63,251 bases of DNA from contig NZ_FQYT01000018.1 of NCBI RefSeq assembly GCF_900141895.1, positions 1-63,251 on the forward strand. Direction: 5' to 3'. This stretch comes from Parasporobacterium paucivorans DSM 15970. GTDB lineage: Bacteria; Bacillota; Clostridia; Lachnospirales; Lachnospiraceae. The position numbers and the translations under genes were made by a program. Position 1 is the stretch's first letter. Every line of letters begins with the position of its first letter. Shown piece by piece: positions 42,722-51,881 of the stretch. The notes beneath the pieces are model-generated. The model saw nothing but the letters and a program-made list of their open reading frames with translations. It was not told the origin of the DNA and ran no database searches.

Positions 42722-43360
42722 ATGAAGAATCAGGTGATTCTGTTGGATAAGAAACCGGGGAGGGAGTTGGCGCAGGAACGTTTTATGGATCTGTGCGGCT
42801 ACAGCCGGGGGAAGTCCATGCCGGAAAAAAGAATGGAAAGAACCCTCAAGGCCCTTGAGGACATTTACGATAAGCTGCAGATCCGGGCAGTGATTTCTGA
42901 ATATGGGAAAGAATGCATAGACGGGATGAGCATGCTGCTGGACGGGGAGGTTTTTACCTGTAAGGCTTTGGCGCGGATTCCTTCCGGGGAAATAAGGAAG
43001 GTGTATCTGTATATTCTGACGGCTGGGGAAGCGGAATACGGGGAGGCCAGTGCGCTGGACGAAGTGTACTATGATTTCTGGCAGTCAGCCTATGTCTTCG
43101 CCGGCAGGGAGACCCTGAGACAATACCTGCAGAATCAAAACCCCAATGAAAATAAATATATGTCAGGCAGTTACGGACCGGGATTCCATGGAATGGAAGT
43201 ATCCCAGCTGAAGAAGTTCTTTACAGTTCTTGATGCTGAACTGATCGACGTCAGGCTGCTTGATTGCGGACTCATGTCACCCATGAAAAGCTTTGCAGGA
43301 TTTTTTGTCGAAGCGGAGAGCGAACAGGACTTCCCGCCGGAAGACAGTGAGGAGGAATAG
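42722..43360 (+). CDS. protein with a methionine-synthase-activation-like (B12-dependent) domain
   Basis: A 212-residue protein. The second half resembles the reactivation domain of cobalamin-dependent methionine synthase: a SYGPGFHGMEVSQLKKFF helix at about 155-172, then DVRLLDCGLMSPMKSFAGFFVEAE, comparable to the substrate-contact strand of that domain. The first half (LDKKPGRELAQERFMDLCGY) is helical and unassigned. Proteins of this kind occur next to corrinoid methyltransferases and may bind SAM and corrinoid proteins. The role in the methylamine system is inferred from position. ATG 42722 follows GGGAGG; it ends in TAG. Confidence 0.65.
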   Translation: MKNQVILLDKKPGRELAQERFMDLCGYSRGKSMPEKRMERTLKALEDIYDKLQIRAVISEYGKECIDGMSMLLDGEVFTCKALARIPSGEIRKVYLYILTAGEAEYGEASALDEVYYDFWQSAYVFAGRETLRQYLQNQNPNENKYMSGSYGPGFHGMEVSQLKKFFTVLDAELIDVRLLDCGLMSPMKSFAGFFVEAESEQDFPPEDSEEE

Positions 43361-43361
43361 C

Positions 43362-44777
43362 ATGATTTATATGGACAAAAAATGTGGGATACCCTTGTAT
43401 GAACAGCTGTTTGATGTTCTGAGACAGCGCATTCTGAAGGGCGAGATGAAAAAGGACAGTGCATTAAAACCCATAAGGGTGCTGGCAGAAGAAATTGACG
43501 TCAGCAATAATACGGTGAGCAAGGTATATCAGCAGCTGGTGGCGGAAGGCTATATCCGCTCCGTCCCGGGAAGCGGGTATTATGTGGAGGATTTGGAGGC
43601 GCTTCAGGGGATGCGTGCAGCCACGAAGGCGGCCATGAAAGAAGAAGCACTGGCGTCGGTTCCTCCGCTGCGGCATGATTTTAAATATGAGAATATTAAT
43701 TCAGCTTCATTTCCGTGGACGAAATGGAGAAGGTATATGCAGAACGCAATTCTGGAAGAGTCCTATGAAAAGGAAATCGGCTACGAGTGCAACAAAGGAA
43801 ATGCGAAACTCCGGGAGGTTATTTGCGAGTACGTCAATAACAGCCGGGGGGTGAACTGCTGTCCGGATCAGATAATCATTTCCGCGGGAACCCAGTATGC
43901 CATGGATATCATTACCAACATATTGCCCATCAAAGACTATGTGGTCGGAGTGGAAGACCCGGGGTACAACGGGATGCGAAAAATCTTCTCAAACAAAGGG
44001 TATGGAATCAGGGCGCTGCCTATGACGGATTCCGGCATAGATATGGATGCACTGGATGGGTCAGATTGCAACCTGATTTATCTGACTCCGTCCCACCAAT
44101 TTCCAACCGGGGTTACGACATCGATTAAAAAACGGCTGCAGATTCTGGAATGGGCCAAAAAAAACAACGCCTATGTGATAGAGAACGATTACGATAATGA
44201 ATTTGTCTATGGGAAAAAGCCGCTGCCGTCCATGCAGTCCCTTGATGAGGGGAAAGTGATCTATCTCAGTACATTATCAAAAGTACTGTCCCCATCCCAC
44301 CGCTGCGCATATCTTGTTCTTCCCAGACCGCTGGTGGAAATATATGAAGACAAGTATAAACATTATTATGCTGCCCTCCCCACCTATAACCAGAAGGCTC
44401 TGGCGGATTTTATCCGGGACGGATACCTCGAAAAACATGTCCGGAAAATGTCCTTGATAAACAGGAGAAAATACGAAATCCTTATGAGGGTGATGAAGGA
44501 ATGGCTCCCGGAGGAAGTGAAGCTTTTTGTGGCACCGGCGGGATCCCATATCCTGATGCAGGTCCAGGGATGCACCAGCCAGGACTCCCTGATAAGCAAA
44601 ATGCAGGAAAAGGGCATAGGAATCTACGGGACAAAAAGCTATTGGATAGACCAGGAAAACGCACCGGAGAATATTTTCATGATCGGCTACAATTCCCTTT
44701 TGGAGGAGGATCTGGAAGATGCATGCATAGAGTTTGCCTGCGCCATGGAAGCCATTGTCTGGGGAGATGGATGTTAG
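43362..44777 (+). CDS. MocR-type regulator (GntR HTH plus aminotransferase domain)
   Basis: A 471-residue PLP-dependent transcription factor. Residues 1-75 form a GntR winged HTH (IPLYEQLFDVLRQRILKGEM, then IRVLAEEIDVSNNTVSKVYQQL). From about residue 105 a fold-type I aminotransferase domain follows, with ISAGTQYAMDIIT, YLTPSHQFPTGVT, IENDYDNEF and the PLP lysine in LSTLSKVLSPSHR near 305. MocR proteins sense an amine or amino acid forming an adduct with PLP. As last gene of the pyl/mtm island it is the best local candidate to sense methylamine, pyrrolysine or a precursor. The start overlaps nothing but lies 1 base after the previous TAG. It ends in TAG. Confidence 0.9.
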   Translation: MIYMDKKCGIPLYEQLFDVLRQRILKGEMKKDSALKPIRVLAEEIDVSNNTVSKVYQQLVAEGYIRSVPGSGYYVEDLEALQGMRAATKAAMKEEALASVPPLRHDFKYENINSASFPWTKWRRYMQNAILEESYEKEIGYECNKGNAKLREVICEYVNNSRGVNCCPDQIIISAGTQYAMDIITNILPIKDYVVGVEDPGYNGMRKIFSNKGYGIRALPMTDSGIDMDALDGSDCNLIYLTPSHQFPTGVTTSIKKRLQILEWAKKNNAYVIENDYDNEFVYGKKPLPSMQSLDEGKVIYLSTLSKVLSPSHRCAYLVLPRPLVEIYEDKYKHYYAALPTYNQKALADFIRDGYLEKHVRKMSLINRRKYEILMRVMKEWLPEEVKLFVAPAGSHILMQVQGCTSQDSLISKMQEKGIGIYGTKSYWIDQENAPENIFMIGYNSLLEEDLEDACIEFACAMEAIVWGDGC

Positions 44778-44781
44778 CGGG

Positions 44782-44828
44782 AAAGGGGGTCTGACCCCAC
44801 GCGCACTGCGTGGGGTCAGACCCCCTTT
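44782..44828. repeat. paired palindromes in a perfect 21-bp hairpin
   Basis: The arms at 44782-44802 and 44808-44828 are exact reverse complements, starting AAAGGGGG and ending CCCCCTTT. Each arm contains one GGGGTC(T/A)GACCCC copy (44786-44798 and 44812-44824). It separates the converging MocR gene and the 44840-45085 gene and probably ends both transcripts. Confidence 0.9.
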
Positions 44829-44839
44829 CTGCTTTTGCT

Positions 44840-45085
44840 TTATTTGTTCAGTTTTTTCTTGTATTCCGCCAGGGCAGTCTCTTCCTCTTTTGCAATCTTA
44901 GCCATGGCCTCTTCCAAAAGAGCGTCGGATGTGATTATCTTTGTGTCCAGGGCAATTTTATATTTTTCCTGCCAAAAGTTCATTCGAAGCTCCCGTAATG
45001 CGGGATCCTGAATCCTTTCGATTTCCTTCTTGCTTAAAACTTTTCTGAATTGTTCTTCCTCGGTTAAAAATTCTTTATCTTCCAC
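44840..45085 (-). CDS. small charged helical protein, unrecognised
   Basis: 81 residues with a GTG start at 45085 after GGGAGG. It is entirely helical and charged, with KEIERIQDPALRELRMNFW in the middle and a Glu/Lys-rich coiled-coil tail (ALLEEAMAKIAKEEETALAEY). No domain recognised. A longer frame to 45127 exists but lacks a ribosome site. Confidence 0.6.
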   Translation of the reverse strand: MEDKEFLTEEEQFRKVLSKKEIERIQDPALRELRMNFWQEKYKIALDTKIITSDALLEEAMAKIAKEEETALAEYKKKLNK

Positions 45086-45164
45086 GTGAACCTCCCATTG
45101 TAATATTTGTCTACGGACTGTAAACATTGTACAACGCGGGTCTTAAAAAGTAAACCCTGGACTG

Positions 45165-45584
45165 TTACAGAAAATCCAGGGAGAACATGGACTGGTCGCC
45201 CAGAAGTTCAAAGGAGAAAAAGTCATCCCGCACTTCCAGCCGATTGAAATTCAGCATTTCATGGTACTCCTTTTCGTTTCCGGCATATTTAATAGTGGAA
45301 AGCAGGGAAAAAGTCTTATCGGTCTGACCGAGTTTAAAAATTTCTGTTTTCAAGTCTGTATCTTCCTTAATTCCATACACGTCATTCAGGGTCAGCAGGC
45401 AGACTTCGCAAAATGCGATTATGCATTCATACAGGCTGCCCCCATCGAATCCGGCTGCGAAATCAGTAAAATAGAGGGAGGAATCATCTGCTTTTGTGAA
45501 GACCTCTCTTCCTTCTTCGTTCAGTTTCTCATGATTTTTCTGTGGAATATAGAGCCTGCAGGTAACGGTGCTATCGTTTTTCAT
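45165..45584 (-). CDS. unrecognised protein, 139 residues
   Basis: Start ATG 45584 has AAAGGA 8 bases upstream; an upstream frame to 45743 overlaps the nif promoter and is unlikely. The protein is acidic with mixed strands and helices (TVTCRLYIPQKNHEKLNEEG, SLYECIIAFCEVCLL, FFSFELLGDQSMFSLDFL). No family recognised. Its promoter region is back to back with the nif promoter. Confidence 0.55.
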   Translation of the reverse strand: MKNDSTVTCRLYIPQKNHEKLNEEGREVFTKADDSSLYFTDFAAGFDGGSLYECIIAFCEVCLLTLNDVYGIKEDTDLKTEIFKLGQTDKTFSLLSTIKYAGNEKEYHEMLNFNRLEVRDDFFSFELLGDQSMFSLDFL

Positions 45585-45734
45585 AAGGCACATCCTTTCA
45601 TTAGTATTCAGTGATGGTGAAATGATATCACAATTTTCAGTCATTAAAACAATAAATGGAAGGTTTAGCACTTTTTCAGTAAATGTACACAAAGCAATGG
45701 GAAAAAGCAGGTATGATTTATAAAGATAGATGCA

Positions 45735-45763
45735 TTGAAACAAAAATTAAGTAGAGCTATAAT
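45735..45763 (+). promoter_or_regulatory. nif operon promoter
   Basis: TTGAAA (45735-45740), 17 bases, TATAAT (45758-45763). This is sigma-A-like; no sigma-54 element was seen. It is followed by a 155-base leader. Confidence 0.7.
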
Positions 45764-45806
45764 GAATTCATAAAACAAAGAGAAAATTTAAAAGTTATCA
45801 GCCAAC

Positions 45807-45853
45807 AAAGGTGTTGAAGATTCCGGTACCACACGGATTTTCGGCACCTTTTT
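45807..45853 (+). terminator. terminator-like hairpin in the nifH leader
   Basis: AAAGGTG (45807-45813) pairs with CACCTTT (45845-45851), with inner GAAGAT/ATTTTC-type and CCG/CGG pairs, then T-rich sequence. It lies between promoter and nifH with no gene in between, which suggests control by antitermination. Confidence 0.6.
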
Positions 45854-45912
45854 ATTTTTTCTTTGAAAGTAACAAGTAGTAGCTGCTTATGGCAACACGG
45901 AAAAGATAATAG

Positions 45913-46743
<831 letters not shown>

Positions 46744-46768
46744 TACAAAATAAAGGAGGATACGAAAT

Positions 46769-47095
46769 ATGTTATTAATTCGATCAATTATCAGACCGGA
46801 GAAGGTTGGGGTGGTTTTATCCGAGTTACTGAGCGCAGGATATCCGGCAGTAACGAAAATGGATGTGTATGGCCGTGGCAAGCAAAAGGGCGTCAAGGTC
46901 GGAGATATATTTTATGACGAAATTCCAAAAGAAATGTTATTGATGGTAGTAAAAGATGAGGATAAAGACGACATAGTCAAAATGATAATGAAGTATGCGA
47001 GAACCGGAGAAAATGGAAATTTCGGCGACGGAAGAATTTTCATTACACGAGTAGAGCAGGCATACACGATAAGTACAAAAGAAGAGGGACTATAA
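46769..47095 (+). CDS. nifI1: PII-like regulator NifI1
   Basis: A 108-residue PII-family protein. MLLIRSIIRPEKVGVVLSEL start, GVKVGDIFYDEIPKEMLLMVV in the T-loop region and GDGRIFITRVEQAYTI, a PII C-terminal signature variant, are visible. In archaea and clostridia, NifI1 and NifI2 together bind the MoFe protein and switch nitrogenase off in the presence of ammonium, using 2-oxoglutarate as the signal. Located between nifH and nifD, its typical place. Confidence 0.93.
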   Translation: MLLIRSIIRPEKVGVVLSELLSAGYPAVTKMDVYGRGKQKGVKVGDIFYDEIPKEMLLMVVKDEDKDDIVKMIMKYARTGENGNFGDGRIFITRVEQAYTISTKEEGL

Positions 47096-47115
47096 TAGCA
47101 TAGGAGGATTGTGGA

Positions 47116-47505
47116 ATGAAAGAGATAATGGCAATTGTCCGCCTGAACAAAGTGAATGCGACAAAAGAAGCCTTAGCATCAGCGGGATTTCCGGCTTTTA
47201 CCTGTAGAAAGGTTTTGGGCAGAGGAAAAAAATCAGTAGATCCTTCCTTGATCCAGTCGATTATCGAGAACGGAGACCTGCCGGTTTCCCCGGTAGGTGA
47301 ATACTTCACGGAAGGCCAGAGATTGATTCCGAAAAGATATTTCAACTTAATGGTCCCTGACGAGTGTGTTCAAAAGGTGGTTGAAACCTTAATAGAAACG
47401 AACCACACAGGCAATCTGGGAGACGGAAAGATTTTTGTACTTCCTATCGAAGAGTCATATCGGATAAGAAACGGTGAACTTCAGACAGATACTGAATCAT
47501 ATTAG
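47116..47505 (+). CDS. nifI2: PII-like regulator NifI2
   Basis: A 129-residue partner of NifI1. MKEIMAIVRLNKVNATKEAL opens the fold, CRKVLGRGKKSVD and a long T-loop region (SPVGEYFTEGQRLIPKRYFN) distinguish it from NifI1, and GDGKIFVLPIEESYRI closes it. It forms the inhibitory hetero-complex on NifDK. It ends in TAG, 11 bases before nifD. Confidence 0.93.
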   Translation: MKEIMAIVRLNKVNATKEALASAGFPAFTCRKVLGRGKKSVDPSLIQSIIENGDLPVSPVGEYFTEGQRLIPKRYFNLMVPDECVQKVVETLIETNHTGNLGDGKIFVLPIEESYRIRNGELQTDTESY

Positions 47506-47516
47506 GAGGTGAAATC

Positions 47517-49121
47517 ATGTCAGAGGGATTAAAAGAGAAGGTTCTGGACAAATACAGCGCCAGGGTCTATAAAAATAGAAAACCCCACCTGGTAACAGTG
47601 GGGGAAGAAACAGAGATTACAGCAAACACCAGAACCATACCTGGGATAATAACGCAGCGCGGATGCTGCTATGCGGGATGTAAAGGCGTTGTGCTCGGGC
47701 CGATCAAGGACGCGGCAATCATCGTCCACGGGCCGATCGGATGCTCCTATTACGCCTGGGGAACAAGGAGACATAAGGCTGAAAGCGACATAAGGGACAA
47801 TGAAGAGGCGGATTGCTACCTGGAATACTGTTTTTCCACGGACATGCAGGAAGCAGATATCGTATTCGGCGGAGAGAAGAAATTAAAGCAGGCGGCACAG
47901 GAAATCGTAGATATATTTAAGCCGAAGATTGTAATGATCTGTTCCACGTGTCCGGTAGGACTGATAGGGGATGATATCAACGCAGTTGCAAAATGGATAG
48001 AATCCGACCTGGGAACAAAGGCCATATCCTTCAGCTGCGAAGGATATAAAGGCGTCAGCCAGTCAGCCGGACATCATATAGCGAACAACCAGCTGATCCG
48101 CTACGTGATTGGAACAGGAGATAAAGAGCCTAAAACGAAGTACAGCGTAAATGTTCTGGGCGAATACAACATAGGCGGTGACGGATGGGAAGTTGAAAAG
48201 CTCCTGAAGAGATGCGGCGTGGAAGTCGTATCGGTGTTCACGGGCGGCGGAAGCTACCGTGATCTGAAGAATTCCCACCTTGCCAATCTGAACCTGGTGC
48301 AGTGCCACCGTTCCATAAACTATGTTGCGGATATGATGAAGGACAAATATGGAATCGACTGGATAAAAGTCAATTTTGTCGGAATAGAATCCACGGCGAA
48401 AGCACTCAGGGATGTGGGAGAATATTTCGGGGACGAGCAGCTGAAAAAAAGGATAGAAGAAGTAATCGCGGACGAGATGAGCGCAATTGCGGATGATGTT
48501 TCTTATTACAACAGCAAGCTGAAAGGCAAAACAGCAGCGCTCTATGTGGGCGGTTCCAGAGCCCATCACTACCAGGTTCTGCTTAAGGACTTCGGCATTG
48601 AAACGGTTCTTGCGGGATATGAATTTGCCCACAGGGATGATTACGAAGGCAGGGAAGTAATTCCAAGCATCAAAACAGATGCAGACAGCAAAAATATAGA
48701 GAGCCTGGAAGTTGAGGCGGATCCAAAGCATTACAGGGTATTCCTGACAGATGAGCAAAAAGCGGAACTGGATAATAAAGGAGTAAAGCTCAACTATTAT
48801 GAGGGCATGTTTAAGGGCATGAACGATGGCTCCATTATATGTGATGACCTGAACCATTTTGAAACAGAAGAGTTCCTGCGTGTACTCAAACCGGATATCT
48901 TTTTCTCCGGCATCAAAGATAAATTTGTAGCCCAGAAAAGCGGTATGCTTTCCAGGCAGCTGCATTCCTATGACTATAGCGGTCCATATGCCGGATTTAA
49001 GGGCGCGGTCAATTTTGGACATGATCTTGTCATGGGACTATACACACCGGCGTGGAGCTATATCCGGGCACCATGGAAAAGCATACCAAGTATCGAGGGA
49101 ACATTAGGAGGTGCAGAATAA
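47517..49121 (+). CDS. nifD: nitrogenase molybdenum-iron protein alpha chain
   Basis: A 534-residue subunit carrying FeMo-cofactor. P-cluster cysteines occur in QRGCCYAGCKGV (about 48-59), GPIGCSYYAWG and ICSTCPVG. The cofactor cysteine is in LVQCHRSINY, the Q-x3-H pair is in SQSAGHHIAN, and the molybdenum-ligand histidine is in QLHSYDYSGPYAGF. The extra residues near 385-440 match the insertion known in clostridial NifD, which explains the length above the usual 480-490. Residues at the cofactor favour the Mo enzyme over Vnf/Anf. It overlaps nifK by one base. Confidence 0.96.
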   Translation: MSEGLKEKVLDKYSARVYKNRKPHLVTVGEETEITANTRTIPGIITQRGCCYAGCKGVVLGPIKDAAIIVHGPIGCSYYAWGTRRHKAESDIRDNEEADCYLEYCFSTDMQEADIVFGGEKKLKQAAQEIVDIFKPKIVMICSTCPVGLIGDDINAVAKWIESDLGTKAISFSCEGYKGVSQSAGHHIANNQLIRYVIGTGDKEPKTKYSVNVLGEYNIGGDGWEVEKLLKRCGVEVVSVFTGGGSYRDLKNSHLANLNLVQCHRSINYVADMMKDKYGIDWIKVNFVGIESTAKALRDVGEYFGDEQLKKRIEEVIADEMSAIADDVSYYNSKLKGKTAALYVGGSRAHHYQVLLKDFGIETVLAGYEFAHRDDYEGREVIPSIKTDADSKNIESLEVEADPKHYRVFLTDEQKAELDNKGVKLNYYEGMFKGMNDGSIICDDLNHFETEEFLRVLKPDIFFSGIKDKFVAQKSGMLSRQLHSYDYSGPYAGFKGAVNFGHDLVMGLYTPAWSYIRAPWKSIPSIEGTLGGAE

Positions 49122-50485
49122 TGCTGAATTACACACCAAAAGAAGTTGTTGAAAGAGAGGCATTGAAGATCAATCCTTGTAAGACATGCCAGCCTGCAGG
49201 CGCTTTGTACGCGGCCCTGGGTGTCAACAGATGTCTGCCTCACAGTCATGGTTCCCAGGGATGCGTCGCATTCCACAGAATGTTCCTGACAAGACATTTT
49301 AAAGAACCGGTAATGGGTTCATCCAGCTCCTTTACAGAGGGATCATCTGTATTCGGAGGCGGAAGCAACCTGAAAACTGCCGCAAAGAATATATTTGATC
49401 TGTATGACCCCCGCATCATCGCCGTGCATACAACCTGTCTGTCTGAGACGATAGGAGATGACCTGGGCTCCATCATAACAGAGATGGACATACCGGAGGG
49501 CAAATATGTCGTCCATTGCAACACACCAAGTTATAAGGGTTCACATGTGACCGGCTTTACGAACATGGTTTCGGGATTTGTAAACTACCTTTCCAGGAAG
49601 ACGGGAACGTCAAATGGCAAGCTTTGTGTCTTCCCGGGCTGGGGAAATCCGGGCGATTACAGGGAGTACAAAAAGCTTATGAAAGCCATGAAAGTGCCTT
49701 TCTCCATGCTTCCCGACACCAGTGGAGTCCTTGATGGAGCCATGACAGGAAAATATGAGATGTACCCGGACGGCGGAACAACCATCGAAGAGATCGAAGG
49801 ACTGGGTGACTGTATATCCTCGCTGGCCCTGGGAATTCAGACAAGCGAACCGAGCGCGGTGGCACTTAAGAAAAAATGTGGAGTGGATTACAATGCGATT
49901 CCGCTACCAATGGGAATTGAAAACACGGACAAATTCATCATGACCCTGCAGCAGTTTTCCAAGGAAGATGTTCCTTTTGAAGTGGAAGAAGAAAGAGGCC
50001 AGCTGGTTGACATGATGGTGGATATTCATCCCTACACATATGGCAAAAAAGTGGCTATCTACGGGGATCCGGACACAGTGCTGGGAATAACCCAATTTTG
50101 TCTGGAACTTGGAATGATTCCCAAATATGTCATTACCGGTACGCCGGGCGTACAGTTTAAGGCAGCCGCAGAAGCGATGATGGAAAAATTCGGAATAGAA
50201 GATTCTGTTATAAAAGCAGAAGCGGATCTCTTTTACCTGCATCAGCTTATGAAAAATGAGCCGGTGGACATAATGATCGGCGGAACCCACGGAAAGCATA
50301 TTGCAAGGGCGGAAGGCATCCCTCTTGTCAGGATGGGATTCCCGGTTATTGACAGATACATCCATTCTTACATGCCACTTGTAGGATACAAGGGTGGAAT
50401 GAGAATGGCGGAGCTGATCGTAAATGCAATCATGGATTATCAGGATAGCCATTGTGAAGAAAAGGATGTAGAGATGGTAATGTAG
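49121..50485 (+). CDS. nifK: nitrogenase molybdenum-iron protein beta chain
   Basis: A 454-residue subunit that shares the P-cluster. Cysteines lie in NPCKTCQPAG, SHGSQGCVAFHR and HTTCLSETIGDD. SFTEGSSVFGG and the C-terminal VRMGFPVIDRYIHSYMPLVGYKGGM are typical. It lacks the 50-residue N-terminal extension of proteobacterial NifK, as in C. pasteurianum. ATG 49121 follows AGGAGG; an upstream frame lies in nifD. It ends in TAG. Confidence 0.96.
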   Translation: MLNYTPKEVVEREALKINPCKTCQPAGALYAALGVNRCLPHSHGSQGCVAFHRMFLTRHFKEPVMGSSSSFTEGSSVFGGGSNLKTAAKNIFDLYDPRIIAVHTTCLSETIGDDLGSIITEMDIPEGKYVVHCNTPSYKGSHVTGFTNMVSGFVNYLSRKTGTSNGKLCVFPGWGNPGDYREYKKLMKAMKVPFSMLPDTSGVLDGAMTGKYEMYPDGGTTIEEIEGLGDCISSLALGIQTSEPSAVALKKKCGVDYNAIPLPMGIENTDKFIMTLQQFSKEDVPFEVEEERGQLVDMMVDIHPYTYGKKVAIYGDPDTVLGITQFCLELGMIPKYVITGTPGVQFKAAAEAMMEKFGIEDSVIKAEADLFYLHQLMKNEPVDIMIGGTHGKHIARAEGIPLVRMGFPVIDRYIHSYMPLVGYKGGMRMAELIVNAIMDYQDSHCEEKDVEMVM

Positions 50486-50511
50486 ACTTTATGGAAGAGG
50501 ATGTGTTGAGT

Positions 50512-51873
50512 ATGAAACCTGCGGTAGTTAAGAGGTCGGATTCCGGTATATTAGAGGACAGGAAAAAATCAATCGTATATAAAGTGGATGGATGCAGCGG
50601 CAACGGGATCAAATGCGATTCCGACAGTGTTTCCGGAGCCGTAAGCCAGAGGGCATGTGTGTACTGCGGTGCCAGGGTAGTTCTTAACCCGATTACGGAT
50701 GCTTTTCACATCGTACATGGTCCGATAGGGTGCGCAAGCTATACCTGGGATATAAGGGGAAGCCTGACGAGCGGTGACGACCTGTTCAGGACCAGCTTTT
50801 CCACCGACTTAAGGGAAACAGATGTCATATTCGGCGGTGAGAAAAAACTGACGGCTGCTATAGAAGAGGTTATGGAAAAATATTCTCCCAAGATCGTATT
50901 TGTATATGCAACATGTATTGTGGGTGTTATCGGCGATGATGTGGAGGCAGTATGCAGAACAATGTCCGAAAAATATAATGCTCATATAATTCCGGTCAAG
51001 TCGCCGGGGTTTTCGGGCAATAAGTCAACCGGGTATAAGATGGCATGCAACGCAATCATGTCCCTTATCAGAAATTATAAAACGGATAAGAAGATAAAAG
51101 CCATAAATATTCTGGGGGACTTCAACCTGGCCGGTGAAATCTGGATAATAAAGAATTATTTCAATAAGATCGGGATAAAAGTTCTCTCGACATTTACCGG
51201 GGATTCCAGCTATGAATCACTGATCAGGGCACCGGAAGCCTGCCTGAACGTTGTACAGTGCGCAGGTTCCAGCACCTATCTGGCGAAACAGATGGAGGAG
51301 GAATTCGGGATACCGTACCTGAAAGTCAGCTTCTTTGGGACAGAAGATACCACCAGCTCCCTGATCCGCATTGCGGAAGCGCTAGGGGACATGGAAGCGA
51401 GAGCGAAAGCCATCGAGTTCACAACCCGGATGGAGCGGGAGGCGGAAGAGGTCATAAAGGCCTATAGAAGCAAACTTCAGGGCAAAAAGGCCGCGATTTA
51501 TGTGGGAGGAGGGTTCAAAGCCATCTCACTGATCCGGCAGTTCAACCTTCTGGGTATGAAGACCGTTGTCGTAGGTACCCAGACAGGCAGCAAGGATGAC
51601 TATGAAATTATTGAAAATCTGGCGGATGAAGACACCGTAATCCTGGATGATGCCAATCCTGCTGAGCTTGAAACATTCATGAAGGAAAAGGGTGCCGACA
51701 TCCTGGTGGGGGGAGTCAAAGAACGCCCCCTCGCCTATAAGCTGGGGATAGCGTTCTGCGATCACAACCATGAAAGAAAACACCCCCTGTCGGGATATGA
51801 AGGTGTAGTGAATTTTGTCCACGAGATTAATAAAAGTATAAACAATCCTGTTTGGAAATATCTCGGAAAGTAG
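50512..51873 (+). CDS. nifE: FeMo-cofactor scaffold protein NifE
   Basis: A 453-residue NifD-like scaffold subunit on which NifB-co is matured. QRACVYCGARVVLNP, VHGPIGCASYTWDIRG and FVYATCIVGVIGDD keep the cluster cysteines. ILGDFNLAGEIW and VQCAGSSTYLA replace the catalytic NifD motifs, so it is not a structural subunit. ATG 50512 is preceded by GAGGATG; ATG 50491, seven codons upstream, is also possible. It ends in TAG nine bases before the next ATG. Confidence 0.94.
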   Translation: MKPAVVKRSDSGILEDRKKSIVYKVDGCSGNGIKCDSDSVSGAVSQRACVYCGARVVLNPITDAFHIVHGPIGCASYTWDIRGSLTSGDDLFRTSFSTDLRETDVIFGGEKKLTAAIEEVMEKYSPKIVFVYATCIVGVIGDDVEAVCRTMSEKYNAHIIPVKSPGFSGNKSTGYKMACNAIMSLIRNYKTDKKIKAINILGDFNLAGEIWIIKNYFNKIGIKVLSTFTGDSSYESLIRAPEACLNVVQCAGSSTYLAKQMEEEFGIPYLKVSFFGTEDTTSSLIRIAEALGDMEARAKAIEFTTRMEREAEEVIKAYRSKLQGKKAAIYVGGGFKAISLIRQFNLLGMKTVVVGTQTGSKDDYEIIENLADEDTVILDDANPAELETFMKEKGADILVGGVKERPLAYKLGIAFCDHNHERKHPLSGYEGVVNFVHEINKSINNPVWKYLGK

Positions 51874-51881
51874 GTGTGCAT

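Noticed and set aside
48063-49022. 319-codon minus-strand frame opposite nifD
   Set aside because: It lies entirely within nifD, is rich in the residues expected from reverse reading, and has no recognisable motif.
48990-49030. Apparent loss of the molybdenum-ligand histidine in NifD, because GPYAGF has Ala where Azotobacter has His
   Set aside because: Counting from the C-terminus of the Azotobacter protein puts His442 in the HSWDYSG stretch. The equivalent His is present here in QLHSYDYSG, so the active site is intact.
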